From an uncultured Oscillospiraceae bacterium (GTDB lineage: Bacteria; Bacillota; Clostridia; Oscillospirales; Oscillospiraceae): a stretch of DNA of 64,000 nucleotides. Positions 32,884 to 41,044 of this stretch are shown here, one piece after another. Where the stretch lies: NCBI GenBank assembly GCA_900763705.1, contig CAAFLG010000050.1, forward strand, positions 1 to 64,000, given 5' to 3'. The first letter of the stretch is position 1. Every line of letters starts with the position of its first letter. The notes beneath the pieces were generated by a model that was not told where the DNA came from, did no database searches, and was given only the letters and a program-made list of their open reading frames with translations. Made by a program: the position numbers and the translations under genes.

Positions 32884-34026
32884 TCAGATCACCTCGCTGT
32901 AAGAACCGAGATACGAGAAGTCCTCGCAAAGCTCCGGCAGCTCGCCCATGAGCTGGGTGAACTGCGGGGCGTAGACCGAGGTCTCAAGGTCAAAGTAGAA
33001 CATGAACTCGAAGTTGCGCTCCGGGATGGGGCGGCTTTCGAGCTTATTGAGGTTGACGCCGAGCGCGTAGAAGCGCGAGAGCACCTGATAGAGAGAGCCG
33101 GGGCGGTGCGGCAGCACCACCATGAGGCTCGTGCGGTCGGCGCCGGGGTAGATCTCAAGATCCTTTGCAATGCAGATAAAGCGCGTGAAGTTGTTGCCCT
33201 GATCCTGCACGGAGGCGGCAAGGTTTTCAAGGCCGTAGAGGTCCATGCACGCGCGCGACGAGAGCGCCGCCACATCGTCTCTCCCGGACTCGGCCACCAT
33301 GCGCGCGGCCACGGCAGTATTTTCGCAGCGGATGACCTTCACGTTCGGAAGACCCTGCAAAAAGTGCGCGCACTGGCTGATGGCCTGCTCGTGGGAGTAG
33401 ATCTCGCGGATGTCTTCGATCTTCGCGCCGGGGTTGGCGAGCAGATTGTGGTCGACCTTGATGCGCACCGAGCGCACGATGCGGAAGTTATGGCGCATCA
33501 TGAGGTCGTAGACCGCGTTCACGCTGCCCGCGGTGCTGTTTTCAAGCGGCAGCACCCCGTAGCGGCAAAGGCCCTTTTCAATGGCGGAAAACACCGCCTC
33601 GAAGGAACTGAAAAAGAATGTGCTCGGGCGCTTGAACAGCCGCTCGCACGCCTGCTCGGAATACGCGCCCTCCACGCCCTGACAGGCGACGGCAGCCTCC
33701 TGCGGAAAGAGATGCGGCGTCTTTTCGATCGCCTCGGCGATCTTTTTAGGCAGGTCGCCCTTCGCGCCGAGCAGACAGCTCTGGCGGCTGCGGCTGAGCT
33801 CGAAGATGAGCGAATAGAGCGAGGAAACATATTCGCGCAGATCCTCGGGCGTTTTTTCCATGAGCGTGCGCATCTTTTCCTTTTCGTGGCGCGCGTCGAG
33901 CACGCGCAGGCCGTTCGCCTGCTTGTAGGCAGCGATCTTCTCCGCCGTTTCCATGCGCTTGGCAAACAGTGCGATCAGCTCATCGTCGATTTGGTCGATC
34001 TCTTTGCGATAATCGTTCAGATCCAT
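32884..34026 (-). CDS. pheA: Chorismate mutase - prephenate dehydratase (P-protein)
   Basis: The 380-residue protein has an AroQ-type chorismate mutase (1-85; DLNDYRKEIDQIDDELIALFAKRM), a prephenate dehydratase domain (about 108-290; VEGAYSEQA, LPLENSTAGSV, YSHEQAISQC, NNFTRF) and an ACT regulatory domain (about 298-375; GSLYQVLSRFYALGVNLNKLESRPI). It converts chorismate through prephenate to phenylpyruvate, the phenylalanine precursor. The ACT ESRP motif is the usual Phe-binding site, so feedback inhibition by Phe is likely. It sits five bases after aroC and abuts the aroE-aroK fusion. Confidence 0.96.
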   Translation of the reverse strand: MDLNDYRKEIDQIDDELIALFAKRMETAEKIAAYKQANGLRVLDARHEKEKMRTLMEKTPEDLREYVSSLYSLIFELSRSRQSCLLGAKGDLPKKIAEAIEKTPHLFPQEAAVACQGVEGAYSEQACERLFKRPSTFFFSSFEAVFSAIEKGLCRYGVLPLENSTAGSVNAVYDLMMRHNFRIVRSVRIKVDHNLLANPGAKIEDIREIYSHEQAISQCAHFLQGLPNVKVIRCENTAVAARMVAESGRDDVAALSSRACMDLYGLENLAASVQDQGNNFTRFICIAKDLEIYPGADRTSLMVVLPHRPGSLYQVLSRFYALGVNLNKLESRPIPERNFEFMFYFDLETSVYAPQFTQLMGELPELCEDFSYLGSYSEVI

Positions 34027-34031
34027 ACTTT

Positions 34032-35102
34032 TTACCTCGTTTCCTTCCTGCGCGCGAGCAGCGCGTCATAGACCGCGACGGCGACAGCCGCCTCCACGCA
34101 CGGCACGGCGCGCGGCACGATGCAGGGATCGTGGCGGCCGGTGATGGCGAGTTCCTCGCGCGTTACGCTCTGCAAATTGACGCTTTGCTGCGTGCGCGCG
34201 ATGGACGGCGTCGGCTTGAATGCCGCGCGCAGCACGATGGGCATCCCATCCGTGATGCCGCCGAGGATGCCGCCGCAGTGGTTCGTCTCGGTGACGATCC
34301 TCCCGTTTTCGACCGAAAAAGCGTCGTTGTTCTCGCTGCCGCGCAGCTTCGATGCGCCAAAGCCCGCGCCGAATTCAACGCCCTTGACCGCTGGGATACC
34401 GAAAAGCGCGGCGGCGATGCGATTTTCCATGCCGCCGAACATCGGGTCGCCAAGCCCCGCCGGCGCGCCGAACACGGCACATTCCACCACGCCGCCGACG
34501 CTGTCGCCCTCCTCGCGCGCCTGCGCGATGGCAGCGCGCATTTTTTCGCCGCACGCGTCGCTCACAACAGGAAAGTCCTTCTCCGCCGTGGATGAGGTCA
34601 GTTCTCCTTCGTCGCAAACGCCCGCAATGGAGTCGATGCGGCTCACGACCGCAATGCCCTCACGTGCAAGGAGCTGCATGCAGATGCCGCCCGCGATGCA
34701 CAGCGGCGCGGTGAGTCTTCCGGAAAAGTGCCCGCCGCCCGCGCGGTCCTGATAGCCGCCGTATTTGACCTCGGCGGTGTAATCCGCGTGGCCGGGGCGC
34801 GGCGTAAGGACAAGGTTTTCATAGTCCTGCGAGCGCGTATTCGTGTTGCGGATGATGGCCGTGAGCGGCGCACCGCAGGTATAGCCTTTCACAAGCCCTG
34901 ACAGGATCTCCGGTGCGTCCGCCTCCTTGCGCGGCGTCGACCAGGCGTTTTTGCCCGGCGCGCGGCGGCTTAAAAAGCGCTGAAGCTCGTCCAGATCGAC
35001 TTTCTCTCCCGCGGGGATACCCTCGATCGTCACGCCGATGGCGGGAGAATGGGACTGGCCGAAGATCGTCAGTTTCAAATTTTCGCCGTAGGTGCTGCTC
35101 AT
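34032..35102 (-). CDS. aroC: Chorismate synthase
   Basis: Chorismate synthase removes phosphate from EPSP, using reduced FMN, to give chorismate. The 356-residue protein has the three family signatures: GQSHSPAIGVTIEGIPAG, the central GGGHFSGRLTAPLCIAGG, and the C-terminal RHDPCIVPRAVPCVEA. The ATG at 35102 is used because GGAGAGG precedes it and it overlaps the aroA stop by four bases (ATGA), which indicates translational coupling. A start further upstream lies inside aroA and is rejected. Confidence 0.97.
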   Translation of the reverse strand: MSSTYGENLKLTIFGQSHSPAIGVTIEGIPAGEKVDLDELQRFLSRRAPGKNAWSTPRKEADAPEILSGLVKGYTCGAPLTAIIRNTNTRSQDYENLVLTPRPGHADYTAEVKYGGYQDRAGGGHFSGRLTAPLCIAGGICMQLLAREGIAVVSRIDSIAGVCDEGELTSSTAEKDFPVVSDACGEKMRAAIAQAREEGDSVGGVVECAVFGAPAGLGDPMFGGMENRIAAALFGIPAVKGVEFGAGFGASKLRGSENNDAFSVENGRIVTETNHCGGILGGITDGMPIVLRAAFKPTPSIARTQQSVNLQSVTREELAITGRHDPCIVPRAVPCVEAAVAVAVYDALLARRKETR

Positions 35103-36355
35103 AAGCCCTCTCCTTTCAAGCTGCCGTAGTCCTCCCAGAAGCGTGGGTAGGACTTGGCAACGCAAGCGTCATTGTCAACCGTGACCTCGCCCGTCGCGGC
35201 GCAGGCGGCGACGGCGGCGGACATTGCAAGGCGGTGGTCGTTCTGCGTTTGGATCCCGCCGCTGTGCAGCGCGGGCACGCCCGTGATGACCATGCCGTCT
35301 TCTTTTTCCTCGACGCGCCCGCCGAGTGCGCGCAGCAGGTTTGCTGTGCTCTGCAATCGGTCGGATTCCTTGAGGCGCAGGCGGTAGGCGTTTTCGACCC
35401 TCGTCTCCCCCGCCGCGACCGATGCGACCACGCTCAAAACGGGGACGAGATCGGGGATGGGCGATGCGTCGATCGTCACGCCGCGCAGCGCGCCGCGCCG
35501 GACCGTCACGGCGCTTTCCTCCTCACTGACCTCCGCGCCGAACGCGCGCAGGACGTCCAGCACGCCGCGGTCGCCCTGTAAGGACTTAAGGTTCAGTCCC
35601 TCGACGCGAACACCGCCTTTCGCGAGCGCGCCCATGCAGAGGAAGAACGCCGCGTTTGACCAGTCGCCCTCGACGGCCGTGCGCATGGGCAGACGGAAGC
35701 GCTGCCCGCCGGGAATCGCGTAAGACGCGCCGTTTTTCGAGAATTCGACGCCGGAGAGCCTCAACGCGTCCTCCGTCATCGCGACATAGGCCGCGGATTC
35801 AAGCGTGCCCGTCACCGTGAGGCGGCTCTCGCCCGCGATGTGCGGCAGGGCCATCAGAAGCCCTGAAATGTACTGTGAGGACACATTGCCCGCAATTTCA
35901 TAGTCCCCCGCTTGCAGCTGCCCGCTGCACAAAAGAAGGTCTCCGTCCTCGGATAGCGTCATGCCGTGCGCGGTCAGCACGCCATCCAGCGGGGCGAGCG
36001 GGCGCTGGGGCAGCCGCCCCTCGCGGTGGAATACCGCCTGCGCGCCGAGCGCGCCGACAACAGGCAGCAGAAAGCGAAGCGTCGACCCGCTCTCGCCGCA
36101 ATAAAGCTCGCAGCGCCACTCGGGGACTTTTTTGATCGGCGAGACAAGAAAGCCCGTCGCCGTTTCCTCGACCGCCGCGCCGAGCGCGCGGAGGCACTTG
36201 GCCGTGGCCGCGATGTCGGCAGAGATGCCGTCGCAGACGACTTCCGTCTTTTCTTCACCGAGCACCGCACAGATGAGAAGCCTGTGCGCCTGCGATTTGG
36301 AGGCCGGGATATGCACGCGCCCCGTGCGCGCGCCGCAGGGAATCGTTCGTTTCAT
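35099..36355 (-). CDS. aroA: 3-phosphoshikimate 1-carboxyvinyltransferase (EPSP synthase)
   Basis: The 418-residue enzyme joins shikimate 3-phosphate and phosphoenolpyruvate to EPSP. It opens with the substrate-binding HIPASKSQAHRLLICAVLG and has the glycine-rich YCGESGSTLRFLLPVVGALG at about 86-105. The PEP-site GxxGTxxR loop of class I enzymes is here ESGSTLRF, with Ser at the centre. The C-terminal half has RLKESDRLQSTANLL and the QNDHRLAMSAAVAA segment. It overlaps aroB by four bases and aroC by four bases in a tightly coupled operon. Confidence 0.96.
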   Translation of the reverse strand: MKRTIPCGARTGRVHIPASKSQAHRLLICAVLGEEKTEVVCDGISADIAATAKCLRALGAAVEETATGFLVSPIKKVPEWRCELYCGESGSTLRFLLPVVGALGAQAVFHREGRLPQRPLAPLDGVLTAHGMTLSEDGDLLLCSGQLQAGDYEIAGNVSSQYISGLLMALPHIAGESRLTVTGTLESAAYVAMTEDALRLSGVEFSKNGASYAIPGGQRFRLPMRTAVEGDWSNAAFFLCMGALAKGGVRVEGLNLKSLQGDRGVLDVLRAFGAEVSEEESAVTVRRGALRGVTIDASPIPDLVPVLSVVASVAAGETRVENAYRLRLKESDRLQSTANLLRALGGRVEEKEDGMVITGVPALHSGGIQTQNDHRLAMSAAVAACAATGEVTVDNDACVAKSYPRFWEDYGSLKGEGL

Positions 36356-37410
36356 CGGATGCCACCGTCCTGCATCCAGTCGCGCAGCGCCTCGACTGGG
36401 ATCGTCCCCACGCGCACCTGACCGATCTTCTCCGGCACGATGAGGTGCATCTTGCCGCCGGAGATCTTTTTGTCGACCAGCTCCGCTTCATAGAGTTTGT
36501 CGAGCGCATAGCCCGTTTCCGTCGGCAGGCCGTAGCGGTGCAGAATGTTCAAAAGGCGCCGCAGCGTTTCCTCGCCGCAGATGCGGCGCCTGACCGCCGC
36601 GCGCGTGACCGTCGCCATGCCGATGGCGACCGCCTCGCCGTGCAGGAGGGAAAAATCGCTGCACTGCTCCACCGCGTGGCCGAAGGTGTGGCCCAGATTC
36701 AGCGTGCGGCGGCGGCCGAGGTCGTACTCGTCCGCGCCGACGATGTCGCGCTTCATCTGCACGCAGACCTCGATCACATGCTCATACTGCTCGCGCACGG
36801 GTGTTTCGTCGAGTTCTTCGAAAAACGCCGCGTTACCGAGCATCGCGTATTTGATGATCTCGGCACAGCCGCAGCGGTACTGCTCCTCGGGGAGCGATTC
36901 GAGCGTGTCGGGGTCGCAGAGAACGAGGCAGGGCTGATAAAAGCTGCCCGCCTGATTCTTGCCCGTAGGCAGATCGACGGCCGTCTTGCCGCCGACGGAT
37001 GAATCCACCGCCGCAAGCAGCGTCGTCGGGATCTGGGCAAAGCCCATGCCGCGCTGGTATGTCGCCGCGGCAAAGCCCGCAAGGTCGCCCACCACGCCGC
37101 CGCCGAGCGCCACGACCACATCACTGCGGCTGAATCGGTGCTCGCCGAGAAAGTGCAGGACAGCTGCGTAGGTCGAGAGGTTCTTGCTCTCCTCGCCCGC
37201 CGGGAAAGTAAAGGCATGGACGCGGTAGCCCGCCTTTTCAAGTGCCTTGATCGTCCGCTCGCCGTAGAGCGAAAAAACCGTCTCGTCCGACACGACCGCC
37301 GCCATGCCCGGCGCGCTGACCCTGGATAAAAACTCGCCCGCGCGGTCGAGCAGTCCGCGCTCTACAAGCACATCGTACTCGCGCGAGGCCTTGATATGGA
37401 TGCTTCGCAT
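36352..37410 (-). CDS. aroB: 3-dehydroquinate synthase
   Basis: The 352-residue enzyme cyclises DAHP to 3-dehydroquinate using NAD+ and a divalent metal. The NAD-binding VVALGGGVVGDLAGFAAATYQRG and the substrate segment PTTLLAAVDSSVGGKTAVDLPTGKNQAGSF are textbook. The metal ligands appear as a Glu in CAEIIKYAML and His residues in LNLGHTFGHAVE and LLHGEAVAIGM. Its start codon shares one base with the tyrA stop (TGATG), so it is translationally coupled. Confidence 0.97.
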   Translation of the reverse strand: MRSIHIKASREYDVLVERGLLDRAGEFLSRVSAPGMAAVVSDETVFSLYGERTIKALEKAGYRVHAFTFPAGEESKNLSTYAAVLHFLGEHRFSRSDVVVALGGGVVGDLAGFAAATYQRGMGFAQIPTTLLAAVDSSVGGKTAVDLPTGKNQAGSFYQPCLVLCDPDTLESLPEEQYRCGCAEIIKYAMLGNAAFFEELDETPVREQYEHVIEVCVQMKRDIVGADEYDLGRRRTLNLGHTFGHAVEQCSDFSLLHGEAVAIGMATVTRAAVRRRICGEETLRRLLNILHRYGLPTETGYALDKLYEAELVDKKISGGKMHLIVPEKIGQVRVGTIPVEALRDWMQDGGIR

Positions 37411-38240
37411 CAGCCGTCCACCTCTTCCTTTCTCTTTTTGCCCTCGTCCAGAAGTCGGATAAGGGTCTCTTCGTCGTCATTTTCCATGGCGGTCTTGTAT
37501 TCGCTCAGGTGCTCGATGTAGCAGTCGATCTCCTTGAGCAGGAATTCCTTGTTTTCCATGAAGAGCTCCGCCCACATGTGCGGCGCGAGCCACGCAACGC
37601 GCGTCATGTCCTTGTAGCTGCCGGCGGAAAAGCCCTTGTGCTTCTTTGCCGTGGGACTCTTAATATAAGCGTTTGAGGCCACGTGCGCAAGCTGCGAGGT
37701 GAAGGCGATCATCTCGTCGTGCTGCTCGGCAGTCGTAACGGAGTAGCTCCCAAAGCCCGCGGGCGAGAGCAGGTCTTTCACATGGCTGAGTAATTCAATG
37801 TCGTCAAAGCGCGGCGGCACGAGCACCATCGGCGCGCCCACGAAGAGGTTCGCCTTAGCGTACTTGAAGCCCGAGAACTGCGTGCCCGCCATTGGGTGAC
37901 CGCCAAGGTACGTAATGCCGTACTGCTCGGCGATGGGAAAGCACGCCGCACAGACCGTGCGCTTTGTGCCGCAGCAGTCGATGACGATCGTGTGAGAGGC
38001 GATCTTCGGCGCGTTTTTCCGGAGCCATTCGACCGCCGCCGCGGGGCAGACCGCCAGCAGAATGAGGTCACATTCCGCCATTGTTCCGTCGGTAAGTTCT
38101 TCGTCCACCGCGCCGCTGATGACGGCAAACGACAGCACGTCCCGGTCAATGTCCTGCGCGAGCACGCGCTCGCCTGCAGCATGGTAGGCCTTGGCAAATG
38201 AGCCGCCGATGAGGCCGAGGCCAACGATCCCGACGGTCAT
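37410..38240 (-). CDS. tyrA: Prephenate dehydrogenase
   Basis: The 276-residue protein has an N-terminal Rossmann fold with VGIVGLGLIGGSFAKAYHAAG and the catalytic-region GGHPMAGTQFSGFKYAKANLF (His in HPMAG). It oxidatively decarboxylates prephenate to 4-hydroxyphenylpyruvate, the tyrosine precursor. It lacks both a fused chorismate mutase and an ACT domain, so allosteric control by Tyr is less obvious and regulation may rest on the leader. It overlaps aroF by four bases. Confidence 0.95.
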   Translation of the reverse strand: MTVGIVGLGLIGGSFAKAYHAAGERVLAQDIDRDVLSFAVISGAVDEELTDGTMAECDLILLAVCPAAAVEWLRKNAPKIASHTIVIDCCGTKRTVCAACFPIAEQYGITYLGGHPMAGTQFSGFKYAKANLFVGAPMVLVPPRFDDIELLSHVKDLLSPAGFGSYSVTTAEQHDEMIAFTSQLAHVASNAYIKSPTAKKHKGFSAGSYKDMTRVAWLAPHMWAELFMENKEFLLKEIDCYIEHLSEYKTAMENDDEETLIRLLDEGKKRKEEVDG

Positions 38241-39241
38241 TGCGCCACCGCCTCTCTCACGCGGCGCACGGCCTTGGCAAGATCATCGTACTGCTCGGGG
38301 CGCAGCGACTGCGCGCCGTCGCACAGCGCGTGCATGGGATCGTTGTGCACCTCGATGATGAGCCCGTCGCTGCCGCAGGCGGCCGCGGCCAGCGCCATGG
38401 GGCGCACAAGGCGCGCGATGCCGGTAGCGTGGCTCGGGTCGACGATGACGGGCAGGTGCGTCAGCTCCTTGAGCATCGGCACGGCCGCAAGGTCGAGCGT
38501 ATTTCTCGTGTAGTCGTCGTAGGTGCGGATGCCGCGCTCGCAGAGGATGACCTGCTCGTTGCCGCCGGCCATGATGTACTCCGCGCTCATCAAAAGCTCC
38601 TTGAGGGTGCTGGCAAGGCCGCGCTTTAAGAGGATGGGCTTGCGAAGCCTGCCGAGCTCGCGCAGCAGGTCAAAGTTCTGCATGTTGCGCGCGCCGACCT
38701 GAATGAGGTCGACATCTTCAAAAAGCGGCAGGTAGTCCGTGCCCATGATCTCGGTCACGATGGGAAGCCCCGTCTCCTTTCGGGCGAGCTTCAAAAGCTC
38801 GATGCCCTCGGCCTTGAGTCCCTGAAAATCATAGGGCGAGGTGCGGGGCTTGAACGCGCCGCCGCGCAGCATGTTTGCGCCCGATGCCTTCACAGCCTTG
38901 GCGACCGCCACGATCTGCTCCTCGGATTCGACCGAGCAGGGCCCTGCGATCATGCAGAAATTCCCGCCGCCGATCTTCACATCGCCCACCTGAACGATCA
39001 TATCGGCCGGGTGGAACTTGCGGTTGCAGCACTTGAAAGGCTCCGTCACGCGCTTGACGGAGTCGACGATGCTCAAACTTTCGATGAGATCCATGTCAAC
39101 GCGCGCCGTATCGCCGATCAGTCCCAGCACGGTCTGATACGCGCCCTCGGAAATATGCACACCAAGGCCCTGATTCTTGAGCCAGCCGATGAGCTGCTCG
39201 CGCTTGTCCAGTTCTGCCCCATGCTTGAGTACGACGATCAT
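38237..39241 (-). CDS. aroF: DAHP synthase, type I-beta with N-terminal ferredoxin-like domain
   Basis: The 334-residue enzyme condenses phosphoenolpyruvate and erythrose 4-phosphate to DAHP, the first step of the pathway. Residues 1-65 (MIVVLKHGAELDKREQLIGWL) are the ferredoxin-like regulatory domain seen in Thermotoga-type DAHP synthases, which lets Tyr/Phe inhibit the enzyme. The barrel has CMIAGPCSVESEEQI, RGGAFKPRTSPYDFQG, LLKRGLASTLKELL, ILCERGIRTYDDYTRNTLD and VIVDPSHATG. ATG 39241 follows AAGGAGG (39255-39249). It is the first structural gene behind the attenuator. Confidence 0.96.
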   Translation of the reverse strand: MIVVLKHGAELDKREQLIGWLKNQGLGVHISEGAYQTVLGLIGDTARVDMDLIESLSIVDSVKRVTEPFKCCNRKFHPADMIVQVGDVKIGGGNFCMIAGPCSVESEEQIVAVAKAVKASGANMLRGGAFKPRTSPYDFQGLKAEGIELLKLARKETGLPIVTEIMGTDYLPLFEDVDLIQVGARNMQNFDLLRELGRLRKPILLKRGLASTLKELLMSAEYIMAGGNEQVILCERGIRTYDDYTRNTLDLAAVPMLKELTHLPVIVDPSHATGIARLVRPMALAAAACGSDGLIIEVHNDPMHALCDGAQSLRPEQYDDLAKAVRRVREAVAQ

Positions 39242-39282
39242 AATAACATCCTCCTTAAATAAACTGCAAAATTGCCGCAACG

Positions 39283-39316
39283 AAAAAATGCGGCACAGGC
39301 CTAACCTGTGCCGCAT
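39283..39316 (-). terminator. Attenuator terminator in the aro leader
   Basis: A perfect 12-bp stem (39316-39305 with 39299-39288) has a five-base loop and runs into six T residues on the minus strand. It lies between the leader peptide and aroF, 42 bases before the aroF start, where it would stop transcription before the operon. This placement is that of an attenuator, not an operon end. Confidence 0.88.
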
Positions 39317-39366
39317 CAAGCAATCTCTTCTCAGAGCCTTTTTTGCATCTTTGCATCACAAATTAG

Positions 39367-39390
39367 CCTTACTACGAATCCATAGTAAAG
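39367..39390 (-). promoter_or_regulatory. Leader-peptide hairpin (putative pause or 1:2 stem)
   Basis: In the minus-strand transcript an eight-base segment covering the end of the fourth Tyr codon, the last Phe codon and part of the Thr codon (39390-39383) pairs with an eight-base segment at and after the leader stop codon (39374-39367). A ribosome stalled at the Tyr codons would disrupt it. I could not identify a convincing antiterminator pairing by eye. Confidence 0.55.
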
Positions 39391-39425
39391 TAATAATAGT
39401 ATGCAAAAACGAAAATGCTCTTCAT
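39372..39425 (-). CDS. Tyr/Phe-rich leader peptide of the aro operon
   Basis: On the minus strand an ATG at 39425 opens a 17-codon frame reading MKSIFVFAYYYYFTMDS and ending in TAG. A GGAG (39439-39436) lies ten bases before it, and a consensus promoter lies about 31 bases further upstream. Four consecutive Tyr codons and three Phe codons in 17 are far from chance, and there is no Trp. The operon it precedes makes exactly Tyr and Phe. The frame overlaps a hairpin and is followed by an intrinsic terminator, matching ribosome-mediated attenuation: stalling at Tyr/Phe codons when charged tRNA is scarce should favour readthrough. I find no annotation-independent reason to doubt it. Confidence 0.85.
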   Translation of the reverse strand: MKSIFVFAYYYYFTMDS

Positions 39426-39462
39426 CTTTGAGGTTCTCCGTTCGTGGAACTTTGTTGCCCTC

Positions 39463-39491
39463 AGTATAAGAGCCTCCATCCCGATTGTCAA
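39463..39491 (-). promoter_or_regulatory. aro operon promoter
   Basis: On the minus strand a consensus TTGACA (39491-39486) and TATACT (39468-39463) have a 17-base spacer. Transcription would start near 39456, giving a leader of about 215 bases. Confidence 0.85.
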
Positions 39492-39712
39492 CCGCATAAT
39501 TTTACATTTTTTCACGCCGGGCAAATTTTCGTTGAAAAGTACGCCCTTTCTCCAAAGGCACTCCGGTGGAATTCAGCAATTTACACCAAGTCCCGCGTCT
39601 TTTTTTCTCTCTTCCGCCGCTGCGAAAACGCGCCTCACGCGGCGCGGCAAAGCAAAGCTGCATACTTTCTCATCTCTTTTTTTGCCGCGCTGTTTTTCCG
39701 GGATTTTGGCTC
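39492..39712. other. Intergenic spacer between divergent aro and pyr promoters
   Basis: I see no gene, tRNA or clear regulatory hairpin in this 220-base stretch. It contains T-rich runs and a GC-rich patch (about 39600-39660) but no strong inverted repeat. Confidence 0.6.
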
Positions 39713-39741
39713 TTGACATTCGACAAATAATCCCGTATAAT
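39713..39741 (+). promoter_or_regulatory. pyr operon promoter
   Basis: A consensus TTGACA (39713-39718) and TATAAT (39736-39741) have a 17-base spacer. Transcription should start near 39748, only about 25 bases before pyrC, so there is no room for a PyrR-type attenuator in the leader. Confidence 0.9.
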
Positions 39742-39772
39742 GCACCGAAAACAACACAAGGAGGAAATGAAA

Positions 39773-41044
39773 ATGCGCTATCTTCTGAAAAATGCACAGT
39801 TTTTTTCGCAGGGCGTGTTTCATTTAGCGGACGTGTTTCTTTCGGACGGAAAAATCGCTTCTATTGGCAATGGTGTTTCCCGTTCCGATGATACTATTGT
39901 TATTGATATTTCTAATATGGTTTTGTTTCCCGGTTTCGTTGATGTTCATGTTCATCTTCGTGAGCCGGGATTTTCTTATAAAGAGACCATCCGCTCCGGC
40001 ACACTGGCCGCTGCGCACGGCGGCTTCGCCCACGTTGCCGCCATGCCGAACCTGAACCCCGTGCCCGACTGCGCCGAATCGCTCGCGCTCCAGCGCGCGC
40101 TCATCGAGAAGGACGCCCTCGTCCATGTGCATCCCTACGGGGCGATCACGGTCGGCGAGAAGGGCGAGCAGCTCGCGGACCTTGCGGGCATGGCGCAGGA
40201 CGTCATCGCCTTTTCCGACGACGGGCGCGGCGTGCAGTCCGAGAGCATGATGCGTCAGGCGATGGCCGAGTGCCGCCGCCTCGGCAAGATCCTTGCCGCG
40301 CACTGCGAGGACAACTCCCTGCTCCGCGGCGGCTACATCCACGACGGCGCGTATGCCCGAGCCCACGGGCACCGCGGCATCTGCTCGGAGAGCGAGTGGG
40401 GCCAGATCGCGCGCGACGTGAAGCTTGCCGAGGAAACGGGCTGCGCCTACCACGTCTGCCACGTTTCGACCAAGGAAAGCGTCGAGGTCATCCGCGCGGC
40501 CAAGCGCCGCGGCGTGAATGTGACGTGCGAAACAGCGCCGCACTACCTCGCCTTCACGCAGGATGACCTTCAGGAGGACGGACGCTTCAAGATGAATCCT
40601 CCCCTGCGCGATCAGGCCGACCGCGACGCGCTCATCGAGGGGCTTCTGGACGGGACGATCGATATGCTCATCACCGACCATGCGCCCCACAGCCACGAGG
40701 AGAAGGCCAAGGGCCTTGAAAAGAGCGCCATGGGCGTTGTCGGACTGGAAACGTCCTTTGCTGCAAGCTACACGCACCTTGTAAAAAAGGGCATTCTGCC
40801 GCTCGAAAAGCTCGTCGAGCTGATGCACACCGCTCCGATGCGCCGCTTCGGCTGCGGCACGGAGATCGCCGTCGGCCAGCCCGCCGACCTGACCGTATTC
40901 GACCTCAATAAAACCTATACCGTCGACCCTGAAACATTTTTGACCATGGGGCGCGCAACGCCCTTCGCCGGCACGTGCCTCACCGGTGCGTGCAAGCTGA
41001 CGATGATCGGCGGCGAGATCGTTTGGAAGGAGGACACGCTTTGA
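39773..41044 (+). CDS. pyrC: Dihydroorotase
   Basis: The 423-residue amidohydrolase closes carbamoyl aspartate to dihydroorotate. It has the zinc motif DVHVHLREPG (His59, His61), AAMPNLNPVPD, AHCEDNSL, ETAPHYL and TDHAPHSHEEK with the last metal Asp. It is the class I type. ATG 39773 is chosen over 39767 because AGGAGG (39759-39764) is eight bases away. The first 70 codons are unusually AT-rich with T-ending codons, then usage switches to the GC-rich genome norm near 39985. It leads pyrK by a four-base TTGA overlap. Confidence 0.96.
   Translation: MRYLLKNAQFFSQGVFHLADVFLSDGKIASIGNGVSRSDDTIVIDISNMVLFPGFVDVHVHLREPGFSYKETIRSGTLAAAHGGFAHVAAMPNLNPVPDCAESLALQRALIEKDALVHVHPYGAITVGEKGEQLADLAGMAQDVIAFSDDGRGVQSESMMRQAMAECRRLGKILAAHCEDNSLLRGGYIHDGAYARAHGHRGICSESEWGQIARDVKLAEETGCAYHVCHVSTKESVEVIRAAKRRGVNVTCETAPHYLAFTQDDLQEDGRFKMNPPLRDQADRDALIEGLLDGTIDMLITDHAPHSHEEKAKGLEKSAMGVVGLETSFAASYTHLVKKGILPLEKLVELMHTAPMRRFGCGTEIAVGQPADLTVFDLNKTYTVDPETFLTMGRATPFAGTCLTGACKLTMIGGEIVWKEDTL

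Noticed and set aside
39748..39772. PyrR-binding attenuator ahead of the pyr operon
   Set aside because: Only about 25 bases separate the predicted transcription start from pyrC, too short for an antiterminator and terminator.
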